DNA of 64,000 nucleotides from Chrysaora quinquecirrha (GCA_014526335.1 JACTAT010000022.1:269190-333189); one strand, 5' to 3'. Shown: positions 27,901 to 33,000, counted from the first letter of the stretch. Numbers and translations are program-made. The notes: a model not told the origin generated them from the sequence alone.

Positions 27901-30583
27901 GGTGAAACATGGAAAGAAGGTTGTCTGAAATACGAATGCTCTGCACTTGGAATGTTTGCTACCCAACAGAAGTGTCCGGCACTATCTTGTCCGAGAAAAC
28001 AGCAGATCAGGAAGCCAGGGAAATGCTGTGCTGAATGCCTACGTGAGAGTAAGTGATTACAATTTAAAATAAGGCTCAACATAGCCGAAACACGAAAATA
28101 TCAAAACGGGAGGAGAGCCTTGGGCTGTATGACTTGGAAAGTTACTTGACGATTTCATGAAGCTCTATAGCTCAGTGGAAACGTAGTTGGCTCTCTGGTC
28201 ATGCAGTCCAGATTTGAATCCCATCAATTTTTATTTGGCACCTGTGAAAAAATCTAATTGAAAATAATCCCCGTTTAATGTCTGTAGCTGTATAAGACTA
28301 AACTTGCTACCTGAGTCGATTGAATTGAGTTGCTGGAAGCTCAAACTGCGATCTCATTTTTGTGTAAGCCTCTTTTCTATGAGCGATAACTTGGACTCAG
28401 GTAATAAGTCTATTTATAAGACCGCTGTTTGATTGCTGGCATATAGAAATCTCCCCCCCCTGTTTATGTCAAGACAGACCACTTTAATCAATGTACAAAT
28501 GGTAGTATCACACGGGGGTATCGCAACAGTATATCTCAATAATTCTAGTTGCTCATATAAAGCCCTTTCGATAATATTTCAATCAAACTGCATTTTTGCT
28601 AATGTATAAATAAATTTCCGCTCTAGGTTTGCCAGCTTTGACTTGCTCCGGACGCGGTATCGTTTTAGCGGTTCCAAAGACTTTCTTACCGTACGCCAGT
28701 TCGTCACAGCTAAAATTTGACGGCTCAAATTGCTCCGCGAAAGATAACGGCACGCATTTCATATTGAAGACAGATTACCAGTCATGTGGCACAACAAGGA
28801 AACTTGTAAATGATGTATTTGAGTATCGAAACCTTGCCCGGACCGTTGAAAAGCCGGGCGTATTAATATCCCGTCTCAGACCGATTCAGATTCCTGTCGT
28901 CTGCGTGGTTCCAAATCAAGGCAAAGCCTCATTTTCAAAAGCCTTCAAGCCTCGTAATGAGGAAGTTGCCTCGTTCAATACAGAACTGAAATCTCTAGTT
29001 GAGACCCCGGTTAAGGCTGACGTTGTCATGGAAGTTTTTACTGCAGCTAGTGGACATCTACCCGAAGGCACCGCCATTGAAGTTCAGGTCGGTGAAGAAG
29101 TCTTTGTTGATATCAAGAAAGTGAAAAAGGAGTTCGATAATTGGGTTGTTGTTACTGAGAAATGCTACGTCACTCCTGATTCGGATCCAGTGAATCCTAC
29201 AAGTCATTCCCTCATTGCCAACGGGTAAGTTTTCATTTCAAGTTTTTTGAATTTTTTTATTTTGAACCGTCTTTGAGTTGCAAACATTCTTAAAATTTTC
29301 TTAAAAAGAGAGCATTGAGAGCAACGTAGCGCAGTTGCTAGCACTTGCGCCATTTGGGCTCAAGATCTGTGGTTCAAATCCAGGCTAGGGAGCACAAATT
29401 TCCAAGGTTTAAAAACCTATTGCTTTCTGTGACACCGCACCAAGGTGTAAAATTGGTACCTTAGTGATGAAGGCCTAAAAACCCTCATAGCGCCCACTGT
29501 ATGGCTGCACGTGAGTCGACGTATACTCCCCATCGAGTATAGCAAAAATGGAAAAAGAAGAAAATGGCCTGAGCTAAGGGGTAAATAGTTGTAAAGCGCT
29601 GCTGAATATGTCCAGTGATAGATAACGGCGCTATATAAAAGCCATGACCCTTCAATGAAATGCTTCACGTAATAAATAACACTCCGTTGATACATCTTGG
29701 TTGCTTATAAGCGGTAGTTTATAAAAACCTGCGTGTACCAATGAAAACAGTTGGTTTGAATTAGCGAAGAGTTTGTGGATTTTAAGCTATAGTGCTACCA
29801 ACTGTAAAGAAAGAAAGTAAAAAAAAAAAACACTTTTCGCGATCTCACCAGTAAAAAGCTAGCTACAAACTGAAAACTTTCGAACAAAATTCGGCTTGTA
29901 TGTTCGGAACCCCGAGGGAGTACTTAGCATAATTTGTTGACGGGATGTGCACTCCTTCCCGGGTATCAATTTCGCCCCTTTTTTCTAGCGCGGGGTATCG
30001 AAAGAAGCTACTTTTTCCAAAGCCGGTTGTCAAAATAGACATTTTGAAGGGTCGACTGTTACTTTAATGTTGTGCAGTGTATTTTTACATTTTGGAGTAT
30101 ACTTTTCGCCGATTTTTCTAATGCCGGGTATCATTTGGGAGGGAAAATTCTAGAGCCGGGTCAAAAAAAATTCCCCCCCCCGGGGTTCGGAACCTATGAC
30201 AAATTCTCAAGGTTCCTGAATTGTCCCTTCAATGTTCCTAATTTAAACTTGGCTTCTTTACAAGTTAGTTTTTTTTAAAGATAAAGCATGCAAAGCTAAC
30301 TTTCCCTTCTTTTAGATGCCCATTGGATCCCACTGTGAAGCTGTACCCCCAAAGTGGCAACGGTCAACGTTTTTCCTTCAAATCTTTGGCCTTCAGAAAC
30401 TCAAAAAATGCTGGATTCTTCTTGCATTGCGACACGATTTTGTGTGATGCAAGTCAGGGACGACATGTCTGCTCCACGTCTTGCAACAACAGAAATCGCA
30501 GAGCTATTTATGTAACTCGAAACAGAAACAGAAATGCCCTCAGATCTAGCTTTACTAAATTTATATCATATAGGAGAAACTAG
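687..30583 (+). CDS. Modular secreted Ig / YbaY-like / follistatin-Kazal / VWC / ZP protein (3' part of gene)
   Basis: Multi-exon gene read from 687 to the stop at 30581-30583; its 5' exons and signal peptide lie before the window. Exons in order: 687-947, 1509-1808 (Ig); 3141-3530, 4454-5227, 5805-6200, 7553-7930, 10290-10637 (YbaY-like); 11297-11515, 13532-13747 (FS/Kazal); 14583-15080 (YbaY-like); 15790-16002, 16160-16372, a broken 17199-17406, 19526-19738 (FS/Kazal); 20327-20693 (YbaY-like, frameshifted); 21550-21756, 22524-22733, 24686-24892 (FS/Kazal); 25100-25516, 26896-27051, 27755-28048 (VWC); 28627-29224 and 30316-30583 (ZP). All module boundaries are phase 1 and the ZP internal intron is phase 2, so the chain reads through in frame except at the two damaged exons. 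The set of disulphide-rich modules implies an extracellular matrix, glycocalyx or mucus protein that polymerises through its ZP domain. That these exons form one transcript is inferred from phase, strand and order. Confidence 0.75.
948..1508. repeat. Intron with fragment of a GACATGTC-rich element
   Basis: Bases about 995-1075 resemble 38975-39075: a block about an 'agacatcgaggggacatgt' motif and a GCGACATGTC end. A piece of another repeat family (GATAACT..AATAAGTCTA type) lies at about 1090-1195. No coding signal. Confidence 0.5.
1509..1808 (+). CDS. Exon: Ig-like domain 2 (I-set)
   Basis: Phase 1-1 exon of 100 codons after TTTTCTAG, ending at a GTATGC donor. It has all I-set landmarks: SLSCPATGHP, then ISWFK, then DGGLYQCMATN followed by the closing beta strand TELVVN. 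Such domains mediate protein-protein adhesion. Confidence 0.9.
2180..2345 (-). mobile_element. tRNA-derived SINE, family 3 copy
   Basis: Matches 16785-16965 over about 160 bp in the same orientation, sharing 'gtcgctaggatct' and 'cctggctgtga'. The 16.8-kb copy has a B-box-like GGGTTCGAGCCC on the minus strand; here the box has decayed. A short fragment of the family sits inside PPOX exon 2. Confidence 0.65.
2578..2992 (+). mobile_element. TA-flanked MITE, family A (AAG-GAAC)
   Basis: About 415-bp non-coding element with inverted ends TACACGC and GCGTGTA, followed inside by TTTTTTATAAAG and TATAAGGAACC. The interior carries further copies of TTAAGGAACT. Other copies lie at 35089-35495, 39686-40087, 45713-46106 and 57861-58269. 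The flanking TA is the target duplication. Confidence 0.9.
3141..3530 (+). CDS. Exon: YbaY-like module 1
   Basis: Phase 1-1 exon of 130 codons (after CCTTTTTTAG, before GTAAGG). It has the module signature: a start strand, then KIPPGSCLFIYLV, a middle strand near SLYKFIAYF, GAYDLMAVLNFGSC, and an acidic RDGDAVSL near the end. The I/V-P-x-x-S-x-L start resembles bacterial YbaY (YscW-type) lipoproteins, but that fold call is inference. Two cysteines (GSC...GSC) recur in every module. Confidence 0.7.
3531..4453. other. Intron, mostly unannotated
   Basis: Includes a short (AAC)n run at about 3659-3679 and a fragment of the TCAGACGAAAA foldback family at about 3735-3860. No coding signal is seen before the acceptor CCTTTTTTAG at 4444-4453. 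Confidence 0.5.
4454..5227 (+). CDS. Exon: YbaY-like modules 2 and 3 (fused)
   Basis: Single phase 1-1 exon of 258 codons carrying two modules. Module 2 runs from ITFLGSVS through KIPQGSCLKIGI to SAALLQIGKC. Module 3 runs from NITFRPAV through EIPANSCLTISV to LIDAYVNLGWC and IGDYEST. The join at 4849-4850 reads TCAG|GTAATA, exactly where the other modules have a phase-1 intron. The 3' donor is a weak GTCTGT. Each module keeps the SC and GxC cysteine pair. Confidence 0.75.
5278..5790. repeat. (CTTGT/CTTGC)n pentanucleotide satellite
   Basis: About 510 bp of CTTGT, CTTGC and TCTTG units filling almost the whole intron and ending 14 bp before the acceptor of the next exon. Because five is not a multiple of three and the unit lacks stops, it produces long spurious open frames on both strands. 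Confidence 0.97.
5805..6200 (+). CDS. Exon: YbaY-like module 4
   Basis: Phase 1-1 exon of 132 codons after CTTCCCTTGCAG. It reads VNISGSITLVP, GIPASSCLIIQVQE, two extra cysteines (QQCMTGSSC), FSITAILNIGWC and SGDYHTFGLN. This is one of the best matches to the shared pattern. The donor GTACGA is followed within seven bases by a large palindrome. Confidence 0.75.
6208..6733. mobile_element. Large foldback element (arms about 230 bp)
   Basis: Arms 6208-6438 and 6503-6733 are inverted copies: 'tagaccatttcggggttcac' on the left and its reverse complement on the right, continuing to a 64-bp spacer. It has no coding capacity and starts seven bases after the splice donor of the YbaY-like module 4 exon. 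Confidence 0.9.
6895..7265. mobile_element. GGCCAAACGATC-type MITE remnant(s)
   Basis: Contains several inverted AATGTTTGATCGTTTGGCC-like ends, the hallmark of the family seen intact at 21091-21377. The copies are overlapping and degraded. Confidence 0.6.
7270..7442. mobile_element. Short MITE with GTGAACC-type inverted ends
   Basis: Left end 'agtgaaaccttcatataatgg' is inverted at the right end as ccgttaatggagggttcact, flanked by TA. The pattern is like pogo/Tc1-type MITEs; assignment is by resemblance only. Confidence 0.55.
7553..7930 (+). CDS. Exon: YbaY-like module 5
   Basis: Phase 1-1 exon of 126 codons after TCTCTTTCCTAG. It reads LSEIPKGSCISIQDVD, then FYVKNLTL, FKAILNNGWC and IKDGDFSAEFQYI. 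The donor is GTATTT. It is shorter between the two conserved cysteines than modules 3 and 4. Confidence 0.75.
7931..10289. other. Intron with a large inverted repeat
   Basis: Holds the 8276-9404 foldback annotated separately. From 9405 to 10289 I see AT-rich sequence with no coding signal or recognisable repeat. Open frames of about 110 codons at 8873-9211 and 9538-9864 lack conserved features. Confidence 0.55.
8276..9404. mobile_element. Long foldback element (arms about 310 bp, spacer about 500 bp)
   Basis: Left arm about 8276-8586 and right arm about 9091-9404 are inverted copies. Matching landmarks include 'cagggttttttccgcaacaa', 'gtcggagaacac' and GATGACGTCATC at the inner edge. No transposase frame is seen in the spacer, which has several TGACGTCA-like sites. 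Confidence 0.88.
10290..10637 (+). CDS. Exon: YbaY-like module 6
   Basis: Phase 1-1 exon of 116 codons after TTTGCTAACAG. It gives the clearest resemblance to bacterial YbaY: INVPAGSCIDVLITDSSFLD followed by LEAVVIS (family pattern P-P-x-x-L-x-V-x-L-x-D-x-S-x-x-D). Then come FEFTTHVTFHMGHC and EIFVDVAEGK. The donor is GTGAGT. Confidence 0.78.
10842..11258. mobile_element. hAT-like MITE with 8-bp target duplication
   Basis: Ends 'ccccaggggggtactcatat' and its inverted copy. The element is flanked by an exact GCTATTCA direct repeat at 10834-10841 and 11259-11266. The interior has several 'gacccaaaaaaata' copies in both halves. An 8-bp duplication is typical of hAT-type (also P or Merlin) elements. 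The right end lies 38 bp before the first FS exon. Confidence 0.9.
11297..11515 (+). CDS. Exon: follistatin/Kazal module 1
   Basis: Phase 1-1 exon ending TGC G|GTAAGA. A short two-disulphide FOLN part (CTYVSCRFHGKC..CSC) is followed by a Kazal core with PVCASDQRTYDSEC and a final GKC. Kazal modules of this agrin/follistatin type bind growth factors or inhibit serine proteases. Two acceptors, TTGTAG (11296) and TTTCAG (11302), are six bases apart and both keep the frame. Confidence 0.88.
11541..12027. mobile_element. Foldback element, TCAGACGAAAA family
   Basis: Arms about 11541-11660 and 11903-12027 are inverted copies containing 'cgtctgacactcctcagagt', the TTTCGGTCTGTTTCTGACG block and GGTATAAATTCTGCC. 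Fragments recur at 3735-3860, 12424-12510, 52000-52095 and 58272-58400. Confidence 0.85.
12424..12800. repeat. Second, partial copy of the TCAGACGAAAA family
   Basis: Shares 'cagagtataaccatcagaaa' and the downstream 'aatttaaacccagatgtgga' block with 11600-11660, and a 'tagacagaaagagtttgttttctc' block with about 11762-11785. No coding signal. Confidence 0.6.
12880..13259. mobile_element. TA-flanked MITE, family D (AAG-AATA), 5'-truncated
   Basis: Right end TATTCTTATAAAAAGTGTGTA matches the complete copy at 61715-62113. Interior copies of TTTAAGAATAAT and TTTAAGAATATTTTAGGCTC repeat the family variant. The left end is missing. Confidence 0.75.
13532..13747 (+). CDS. Exon: follistatin/Kazal module 2
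   Basis: Phase 1-1 exon of 72 codons between TTTTTTTGTAG and GTAAGA. FOLN part CRHTKCLYGKCKRF..CQC; Kazal part WVCGSNGKNYFNDC and a final RRCG. Four residues are inserted before the VCGSN core compared with the other modules. Confidence 0.85.
13805..14285. repeat. 27-bp minisatellite
   Basis: About 15 imperfect copies of a unit around GTCGTATCTGACCTGAGTCT plus TGTTAAA. Twenty-seven is a multiple of three, so part (13865-14083) reads as a nine-residue repeat; this is a by-product, not a gene. It occupies the intron before the next exon. Confidence 0.93.
14583..15080 (+). CDS. Exon: YbaY-like module 7 (long, divergent)
   Basis: Phase 1-1 exon of 166 codons after CTTTTTTATAG. It starts LSGTIFQSGL and keeps the two module cysteines (KNIGCLIIQKTDD and VFLGECSG), separated by about 105 residues instead of the usual 40-70. 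The inserted segment (LLNSLSDLLLKMD to QTPEDLIMGLMQKLKGG) looks helical. It ends FSLPDASDLIFIYYG, like the last strand of other modules. Confidence 0.65.
15100..15730. repeat. (CATAAA)n hexanucleotide satellite
   Basis: About 630 bp of CATAAA, CATAAG and AACATA units filling the intron up to about 60 bp before the next acceptor. It gives methionine/phenylalanine-rich spurious frames on the minus strand. Confidence 0.95.
15790..16002 (+). CDS. Exon: follistatin/Kazal module 3 (type 1)
   Basis: Phase 1-1 exon of 71 codons after TTTTTCTAG. FOLN part CNEKDCTHYSRCHTFENGT..CIC; Kazal part DPVCASDGNSYDNLC and QGECG at the end. Nearly identical to the exons at 16160, 19526 and 22524, with similarity continuing into the flanking intron, so these are recent duplicates. 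Confidence 0.9.
16160..16372 (+). CDS. Exon: follistatin/Kazal module 4 (type 1)
   Basis: Phase 1-1 exon of 71 codons after TGTTTCCAG, donor GTAGGT. Differs from module 3 by a few substitutions (CNEEDCKDYSRC; CHLGCGRN). The downstream intron starts with the same 'gtaggttgaaaa' and GAAAGTCCTAA stretch as module 3. Confidence 0.9.
16373..17198. repeat. Intron with tRNA-derived SINE
   Basis: Contains the SINE at 16785-16965 and TTCATTTC-rich sequence at about 16975-17070. A 79-codon open frame at 16503-16739 has no recognised feature. Confidence 0.55.
16785..16965 (-). mobile_element. tRNA-derived SINE, family 3
   Basis: On the minus strand it starts with a tRNA-like 'gtgtaatctagctgactcgt' part, followed by a perfect B-box-like GGGTTCGAGCCC and a tail rich in TTCACCTTCACC. 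Copies: 2180-2345, a fragment at about 26224-26275, and a piece inside PPOX exon 2 at 48412-48466. Confidence 0.75.
17199..17406 (+). pseudogene. Broken exon: follistatin/Kazal module 5 (type 2)
   Basis: After a usable TTTTTTAAG acceptor the reading [33 protein letters not shown] is a good FS module. The frame is lost near 17393-17402: the expected final G-K-C is only in another frame. The bases after that TGC are AATGAAC instead of a GT donor. The next GT (17423) gives the wrong phase for the following exon. The module is therefore probably skipped or a relic. Confidence 0.75.
17579..17722. mobile_element. Short MITE with TAGACTTATTAC ends
   Basis: 144-bp element: left end 'tagacttattacatgagt' is inverted at the right end as 'actcatgtaataagtcta'. 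It has a (CAA)n-like part and GCGATAACTACGACTC. Related sequence occurs at 1090-1195, 28325-28412, 38570-38800, 63290-63385 and 63885-64000. Confidence 0.85.
17770..19260 (-). repeat. Satellite of nine tandem tRNA-derived SINE units (about 164 bp each)
   Basis: GATTCGAACC (reverse of a Pol III B box) recurs at 17845, 18010, 18174, 18337, 18501, 18665, 18829, 18994 and 19158, i.e. every 163-165 bp. Read on the minus strand each unit has an A-box-like TATAGCTCAATGG, then GGTTCGAATCC about 34 bases later, as in tRNAs. I could not find a paired anticodon arm, so these are not functional tRNA genes. A lone copy of the unit is at 28068-28226. Confidence 0.92.
19526..19738 (+). CDS. Exon: follistatin/Kazal module 6 (type 1)
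   Basis: Phase 1-1 exon of 71 codons after TTTGTTTCTAG, donor GTGGGT. FOLN CKEKDCTDYSKCHTF..CIC; Kazal DPVCASDGNSYDNLC, QGECG. Almost identical to modules 3, 4 and 8. Confidence 0.9.
19925..20260. repeat. 23-bp minisatellite with B-box-like core
   Basis: About 14 copies of GTTCGAATCTCGTAATATCT plus TGG, many alternating with a CAACATCTT variant (46-bp higher order). The core GGGTTCGAATC resembles the Pol III B box. Located in the intron before YbaY-like module 8. Confidence 0.92.
20327..20693 (+). CDS. Exon: YbaY-like module 8 (one-base frameshift)
   Basis: Bounded by TTTTTTCCGCAG and GTAAGC, but 367 bases long, whereas the sibling phase 1-1 exons are multiples of three. The first part reads IEISGSVNAEG, SDSCLRIEARDTSLQDVSS and YKYTMTSLKPK, then stops at a TGA. 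From the A7 run at 20525-20531 the pattern continues in another frame: VEVTISATLHVNHC, KSGDYIT and FTLNLT. It is a clear member of the family; the extra base is either a real null or a sequencing error. Confidence 0.8.
20699..20965. mobile_element. GGCCAAACGATC-type MITE, partial
   Basis: Starts 'ttaggcctctgccaaacgat' and has several inverted AAACATTGTTTG and GCTTGTCAAGC blocks. The right end has decayed. Confidence 0.7.
21091..21377. mobile_element. GGCCAAACGATC-type MITE, complete
   Basis: Inverted ends 'ggccctagccaaacgatcaa' and its complement, flanked by TTA on both sides. Internal GCTTGTCAAGCAAA blocks repeat. Other copies or fragments: 6895-7265, 20699-20965, 25012-25040, 33100-33207 and 48057-48312. 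Confidence 0.85.
21550..21756 (+). CDS. Exon: follistatin/Kazal module 7 (type 2)
   Basis: Phase 1-1 exon of 69 codons between CCTTCTAAG and GTTAGT. FOLN CDAVICKNYAVCHKK..CEC; Kazal [20 protein letters not shown], final KGTCG. Close paralogue of module 9; the broken module 5 belongs to the same type. Confidence 0.9.
21757..22523. repeat. Intron with two GC-rich-ended MITE-like repeats
   Basis: At about 21855-22250 the ends GGGGGTCCAGTCA and TGACTGGACCCCC are inverted. At about 22270-22508 the ends 'gtaaatcctcgaattggccc' and GGGGCTAATTCGAGGGTTGAC are inverted. No coding signal. Confidence 0.65.
22524..22733 (+). CDS. Exon: follistatin/Kazal module 8 (type 1)
   Basis: Phase 1-1 exon of 70 codons after CTTTCTTTCTAG, donor GTAGGT. 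FOLN CKEKCTDYSRCHTF..CIC (one residue shorter than its siblings between the first two cysteines); Kazal DPVCASDGNSYDNLC, QGECG. Confidence 0.9.
22734..24685. other. Long intron
   Basis: Includes the piggyBac-like element at 23658-24538 and a short fragment of the AATAAGTCTA-ended family at about 24560-24598. The stretch 22734-23650 shows nothing I can identify. Confidence 0.5.
23658..24538. mobile_element. piggyBac-like MITE with TTAA flanks
   Basis: Flanked by TTAA (23654-23657 and 24539-24542). Ends CCCTATT / AATAGGG, with a second inverted block, AAGTATGGGGGGGGCG then TTTTTCGCCCC, just inside. No long open frame. The TTAA duplication and CCC start fit the piggyBac group. Confidence 0.75.
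24686..24892 (+). CDS. Exon: follistatin/Kazal module 9 (type 2)
   Basis: Phase 1-1 exon of 69 codons between CTCTAAAG and GTAAGT. FOLN CDSVVCKNYAVCRET..CEC; Kazal [20 protein letters not shown] and final KGICS. Close paralogue of module 7. Confidence 0.9.
25100..25516 (+). CDS. Exon: VWC-type units 1 and 2
   Basis: Phase 1-1 exon of 139 codons after GAATTTCAG, donor GTAAGC. Two chordin-like VWC units. The first has CPNCRCENGQIKCPAISC and ADCCPTC; the second has CEVCTCLVGGRSSCKEQKC and SSCCPVC. Each ends in the CC-x-x-C signature. VWC units often bind BMP-type ligands or build oligomers; which applies here is unknown. Confidence 0.88.
26285..26890. repeat. (TTTG/TTGA)n tetranucleotide satellite
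   Basis: About 600 bp of GTTT, GATT and TTTA units ending five bases before the acceptor of the next VWC exon, where it doubles as the polypyrimidine tract. It produces Cys/Leu/Val-rich spurious frames. Confidence 0.95.
26896..27051 (+). CDS. Exon: VWC-type unit 3, first half
   Basis: Phase 1-1 exon of 52 codons after ATCTTTTAG, donor GTAAGC. Reads LYKLGETWSNGNMNGCSKC, CTCVGL and CPSLNC. The closing CC-x-x-C of this unit is on the next exon. Confidence 0.85.
27052..27754. other. AT-rich intron with short direct repeats
   Basis: A segment around 'aagaagctgatctctaaaac' is directly repeated at about 27466 and 27535, and ATATAGCTTT motifs recur. No coding signal seen. Confidence 0.5.
27755..28048 (+). 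CDS. Exon: VWC-type unit 3 end and unit 4
   Basis: Phase 1-1 exon of 98 codons after GATTTTCAAG, donor GTAAGT. Opens GTCCPTCYQ, closing unit 3. Then comes unit 4, with VYAEGETWKEGCLKYEC, CPALSC and GKCCAEC. Confidence 0.87.
28068..28226 (+). mobile_element. Single tRNA-derived SINE unit (same family as the 17.8-19.3 kb satellite)
   Basis: Carries AAGGCTCAACATAGCC, GGGCTGTATGACTTG and a tRNA-like part with A box TATAGCTCAGTGG and a decayed B box ATTTGAATCCC. It is the opposite orientation and a lone copy of the unit tandemly repeated at 17770-19260. Confidence 0.85.
28627..29224 (+). CDS. Exon: ZP domain, ZP-N and start of ZP-C
   Basis: Phase 1 start after CGCTCTAG; ends phase 2 at GTAAGT. 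ZP-N has its four cysteines (LTCSGRG, SNCSAK, QSCGTT, PVVCVVP), with a tyrosine in FEYRN before the fourth. ZP-C begins after FKPRN and includes EVFTAASGHLPEGTAIEVQV and KCYVTPDSDP, ending SLIANG. ZP domains polymerise into extracellular filaments. Confidence 0.92.
29225..30315. other. Intron with SINE family 2 and MITE-like sequence
   Basis: Contains the SINE at 29313-29665. Bases about 29905-30190 have CCCCGGGG-type ends and 'gggtatca' repeats. No coding signal. Confidence 0.5.
29313..29665 (+). mobile_element. tRNA-derived SINE, family 2
   Basis: tRNA-like head with A box GTAGCGCAGTTGCTAGC and B box GTGGTTCAAATCC, then a body that reappears inverted at 63045-63240 (shared 'ggtgtaaaattgg' and 'gatgaaggcc'). 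The 3' end is near GGCGCTATATAAAAGCC. Confidence 0.85.
30316..30583 (+). CDS. Last exon: end of ZP-C and stop
   Basis: Starts after CTTCTTTTAG and joins in phase 2 to give NGCPLDPTV, a typical ZP-C core. It continues FSFKSLAFRN, FFLHCDTILCDAS and HVCSTSCNNRNRRA. RNRR fits a furin site. The remaining 23 residues are basic and lack a transmembrane or GPI-type hydrophobic segment. Stop TAG at 30581-30583. Confidence 0.9.
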
Positions 30584-31890
30584 TCATAACATGTAACCTG
30601 TTTTTATTGCTTGCTTATTAGCATTACACTTTTTTTCAATAAGCTGCCTTTCAAGTAGGGTATTCCTATCAAGCGACCCTCAACCAACCTTGTATACCCT
30701 TATATGCTTGTAAAACCTTTCTTGGGCCTTGTTTTTCCTGGTCACATTCATATTTCAAGAAAATATTTTGAGACACTAGTTCTAAATTTGTGGTTCCTAT
30801 TTGTGGGTTCGCACTGTACTATCCTCAGTACTGTCGACGAAAGGGTTTCTCTAGACGTAATGTCTTGTAGGCCTGTTCTTATAAACAGAATTCGTTATGT
30901 TACATGAAGAAATTATCTGAAGGTGTTTCCAAATGGGAGAATTCTTATCCCCCAATTTAACGTGTAAGCCCCGTCCCTATTTAGCCCCATTTTTCAAGTA
31001 AAAATCTGAAATAAGCCCCTCCTCTCTATTTAGCCCCCCTTTTATTTTGGCCACTTGACAGTTCAGTAGTAAACGTACGAAATTAGATTGGATTAAGTGG
31101 TAAGGTGTTTAATATCCCAAACTTGCATCTCATAACTACTAATACACGTTTTTTTCATAAGGAACCTTTGCTCTGAGTTGAGGCTCGAGTTCCTTAATTT
31201 TTCAACAAAATGAGGCTGAAAGTTCCTCATACTGTTCCTTGTCGTATTACTGTTCCTTTTACTGTTCCATGTATAAATACTAATTTTTACAGCAAATTCA
31301 TAAAAACTATTCTTCATTTCTAACTTTAAGTATTAATGGAGCCTTTTGGGGAAGAACGATGGGAAATTTATTGTACTTCTGTTACTTTTTCGTACAAACC
31401 ATCTTGTTCTTTAAAAAAGAGTTTCTTAGCTTGGAGTTCCTTATAAAGGTGTTCCTTATAAAAAAAACGTGTAACTACTGAATAACTACGAATTTCATGT
31501 GATCTAAGGTTAAAACTTAAAAAATTTCGAAAATGAAATGAGCCTCCGGGTGGCTAAATGGAGCTTATACGGTAGTTTGTAACGGCTTGATTCTGGCGTG
31601 TGGGATTTTTTTCTCACGATGCTTTTTTACACATTTTTGGCACATTCAAAAGTCGAAAAATCATCTGTGTTAGTTTAGAAATTTTATCATCTATAATCGA
31701 TTAGAACTTCTTTAACAGATTGGCAAAATACAGAGAATGATAAATTTGTGATTCTATATGTATTTAATTTATTTAACATGGTTCTGTGTTGATCTTTTAT
31801 TTTCCAAAGTATTCTTGAAGCGACTAGTTTTTGTTTATCTCAAATCATTAGCCCCTTTACGTACCCTATTTATCAGAATTTTCATTTCAT
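30584..31890. other. Intergenic region between convergent genes
   Basis: Contains a TA-type MITE at 31145-31478. The stretch 30900-31060 has CCCC-rich blocks (TTAGCCCC) similar to 22270-22508. No gene seen and no clear AATAAA close to the ZP stop. Confidence 0.5.
31145..31478. mobile_element. TA-flanked MITE, GGAAC variant
   Basis: Left end ACACGTTTTTTTCATAAGGAAC and right end GTTCCTTATAAAAAAAACGTGTA (each only partly intact). The interior has repeated TGTTCCT and GAGTTCCTTA, consistent with the AAG-GAAC variant. Confidence 0.8.
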
Positions 31891-32250
31891 TCTGTCTTCA
31901 TTAGCACTTATTTGATACCTTACCTTATTCTGTAGTATCTTCTTTTCATACCTTTTTCAAAAGCATCTTCATTCCATACCTTATTCAGTAGCATCTTCTT
32001 TTCATACCTTATTCAATAGCATCTTCATTTCATACCTGATTCAGTAGCATCTTCATTTCATGCCGTATTCAGTAGGATCTTCACTTTATACCTCATTCAG
32101 TAGCATTTTCATTTCATACCTAATTCAGTAGCATCTTTATTTCATACCTTATTTAATAGCATCTTCATTTCATTCCTTGTTCAGCGGCATCTTTATTTCA
32201 TACCTTATTCAATAGCATATTCATTCCATACCTTAATCGCATCGTCATTT
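31890..32250. repeat. 28-bp minisatellite, copy 1
   Basis: About 12 imperfect copies of GCATCTTCATTTCATACCTT plus ATTCAGTA. It lies about 380 bp beyond the stop of the partial secreted-protein gene. The same array follows the full-length gene (37540-37990), so it was part of the duplication. Confidence 0.92.
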
Positions 32251-32631
32251 CTCAAACATGAATGCAAGAAGTGTTTGAAGACAAAAAAAAGCAGATTTTA
32301 AACAAATCTGTTAACTTTTCAAGCAATATTAAAAAAGAAGTATTATAAGAGGAATGTTTCAAAATATGTTTCAAAATGTTTAAAATATCTAAAAACTTTA
32401 AAGAAATGAATTTAAAATAAGCATAGAAACGTTTGCTGTTTGAAACGTGAATAAAGAAGTGTTAGACAAAAAGGGCAGTTTAAACAAAACTGTTAACATT
32501 TCAGGCAATATTATAAAGAAATATTATTAGAGGAATGTTTCAAAATATGTTTCAAAATGTTTAAAATATCTAAAAACGTTAGAAAATGAAACAAAAATAA
32601 GCATAGAAACGTTTGCTGTTTGAAACGTAAA

Positions 32632-32828
32632 TCACTGCAAAACAAAAATGTCTTGGATGACGTATTGCGGAGTACCACATGAGGTATCTGTTTGTATCCC
32701 AGACTGCTTTGCGCCACTCTTCCTTCTTAGTATCACAGTTGCTTGTCGTTTGCCACTACCGTTCAACTTTTGCCAAAAGTTGGTCTTCGCGTTGCTGCAT
32801 GCTTTGGTTTTCCCAGCAAAGACATCAT
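32632..32828 (-). CDS. Duplicate copy, exon 5 (intact frame)
   Basis: 197 bases, the same length as exon 5 of the full gene, between acceptor GATTCCCTAG and a TGA stop at 32632-32634. Keeps DVFAGKTK, RRKSG and SGIQTDTSCGTPQYVI. About 80 percent of residues match the other copy by eye. Confidence 0.65.
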
Positions 32829-32904
32829 CTAGGGAATCGAGGAAAGATTGTTTCAATAGTTTAGCAGGTGAGTTGCTGGATTCTTTCTCATGTGCCATGT
32901 TTTT

Positions 32905-33000
32905 AGCCTTCAGTAAAAAACAACTGGACCACGTGTGTCCCCGGGGGTTCTCCCATTGCTGCCTGACAGGGGGGGTCCAGTTGTTTTTTCTGAAGGCTAG
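32905..33000. repeat. Short palindrome in duplicate's intron
   Basis: TAGCCTTCAG..AAAAACAACTGGACC is inverted after a GGGGG-containing spacer as GGTCCAGTTGTTTTTTCTGAAGGCTA. Probably a small MITE. Confidence 0.7.
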
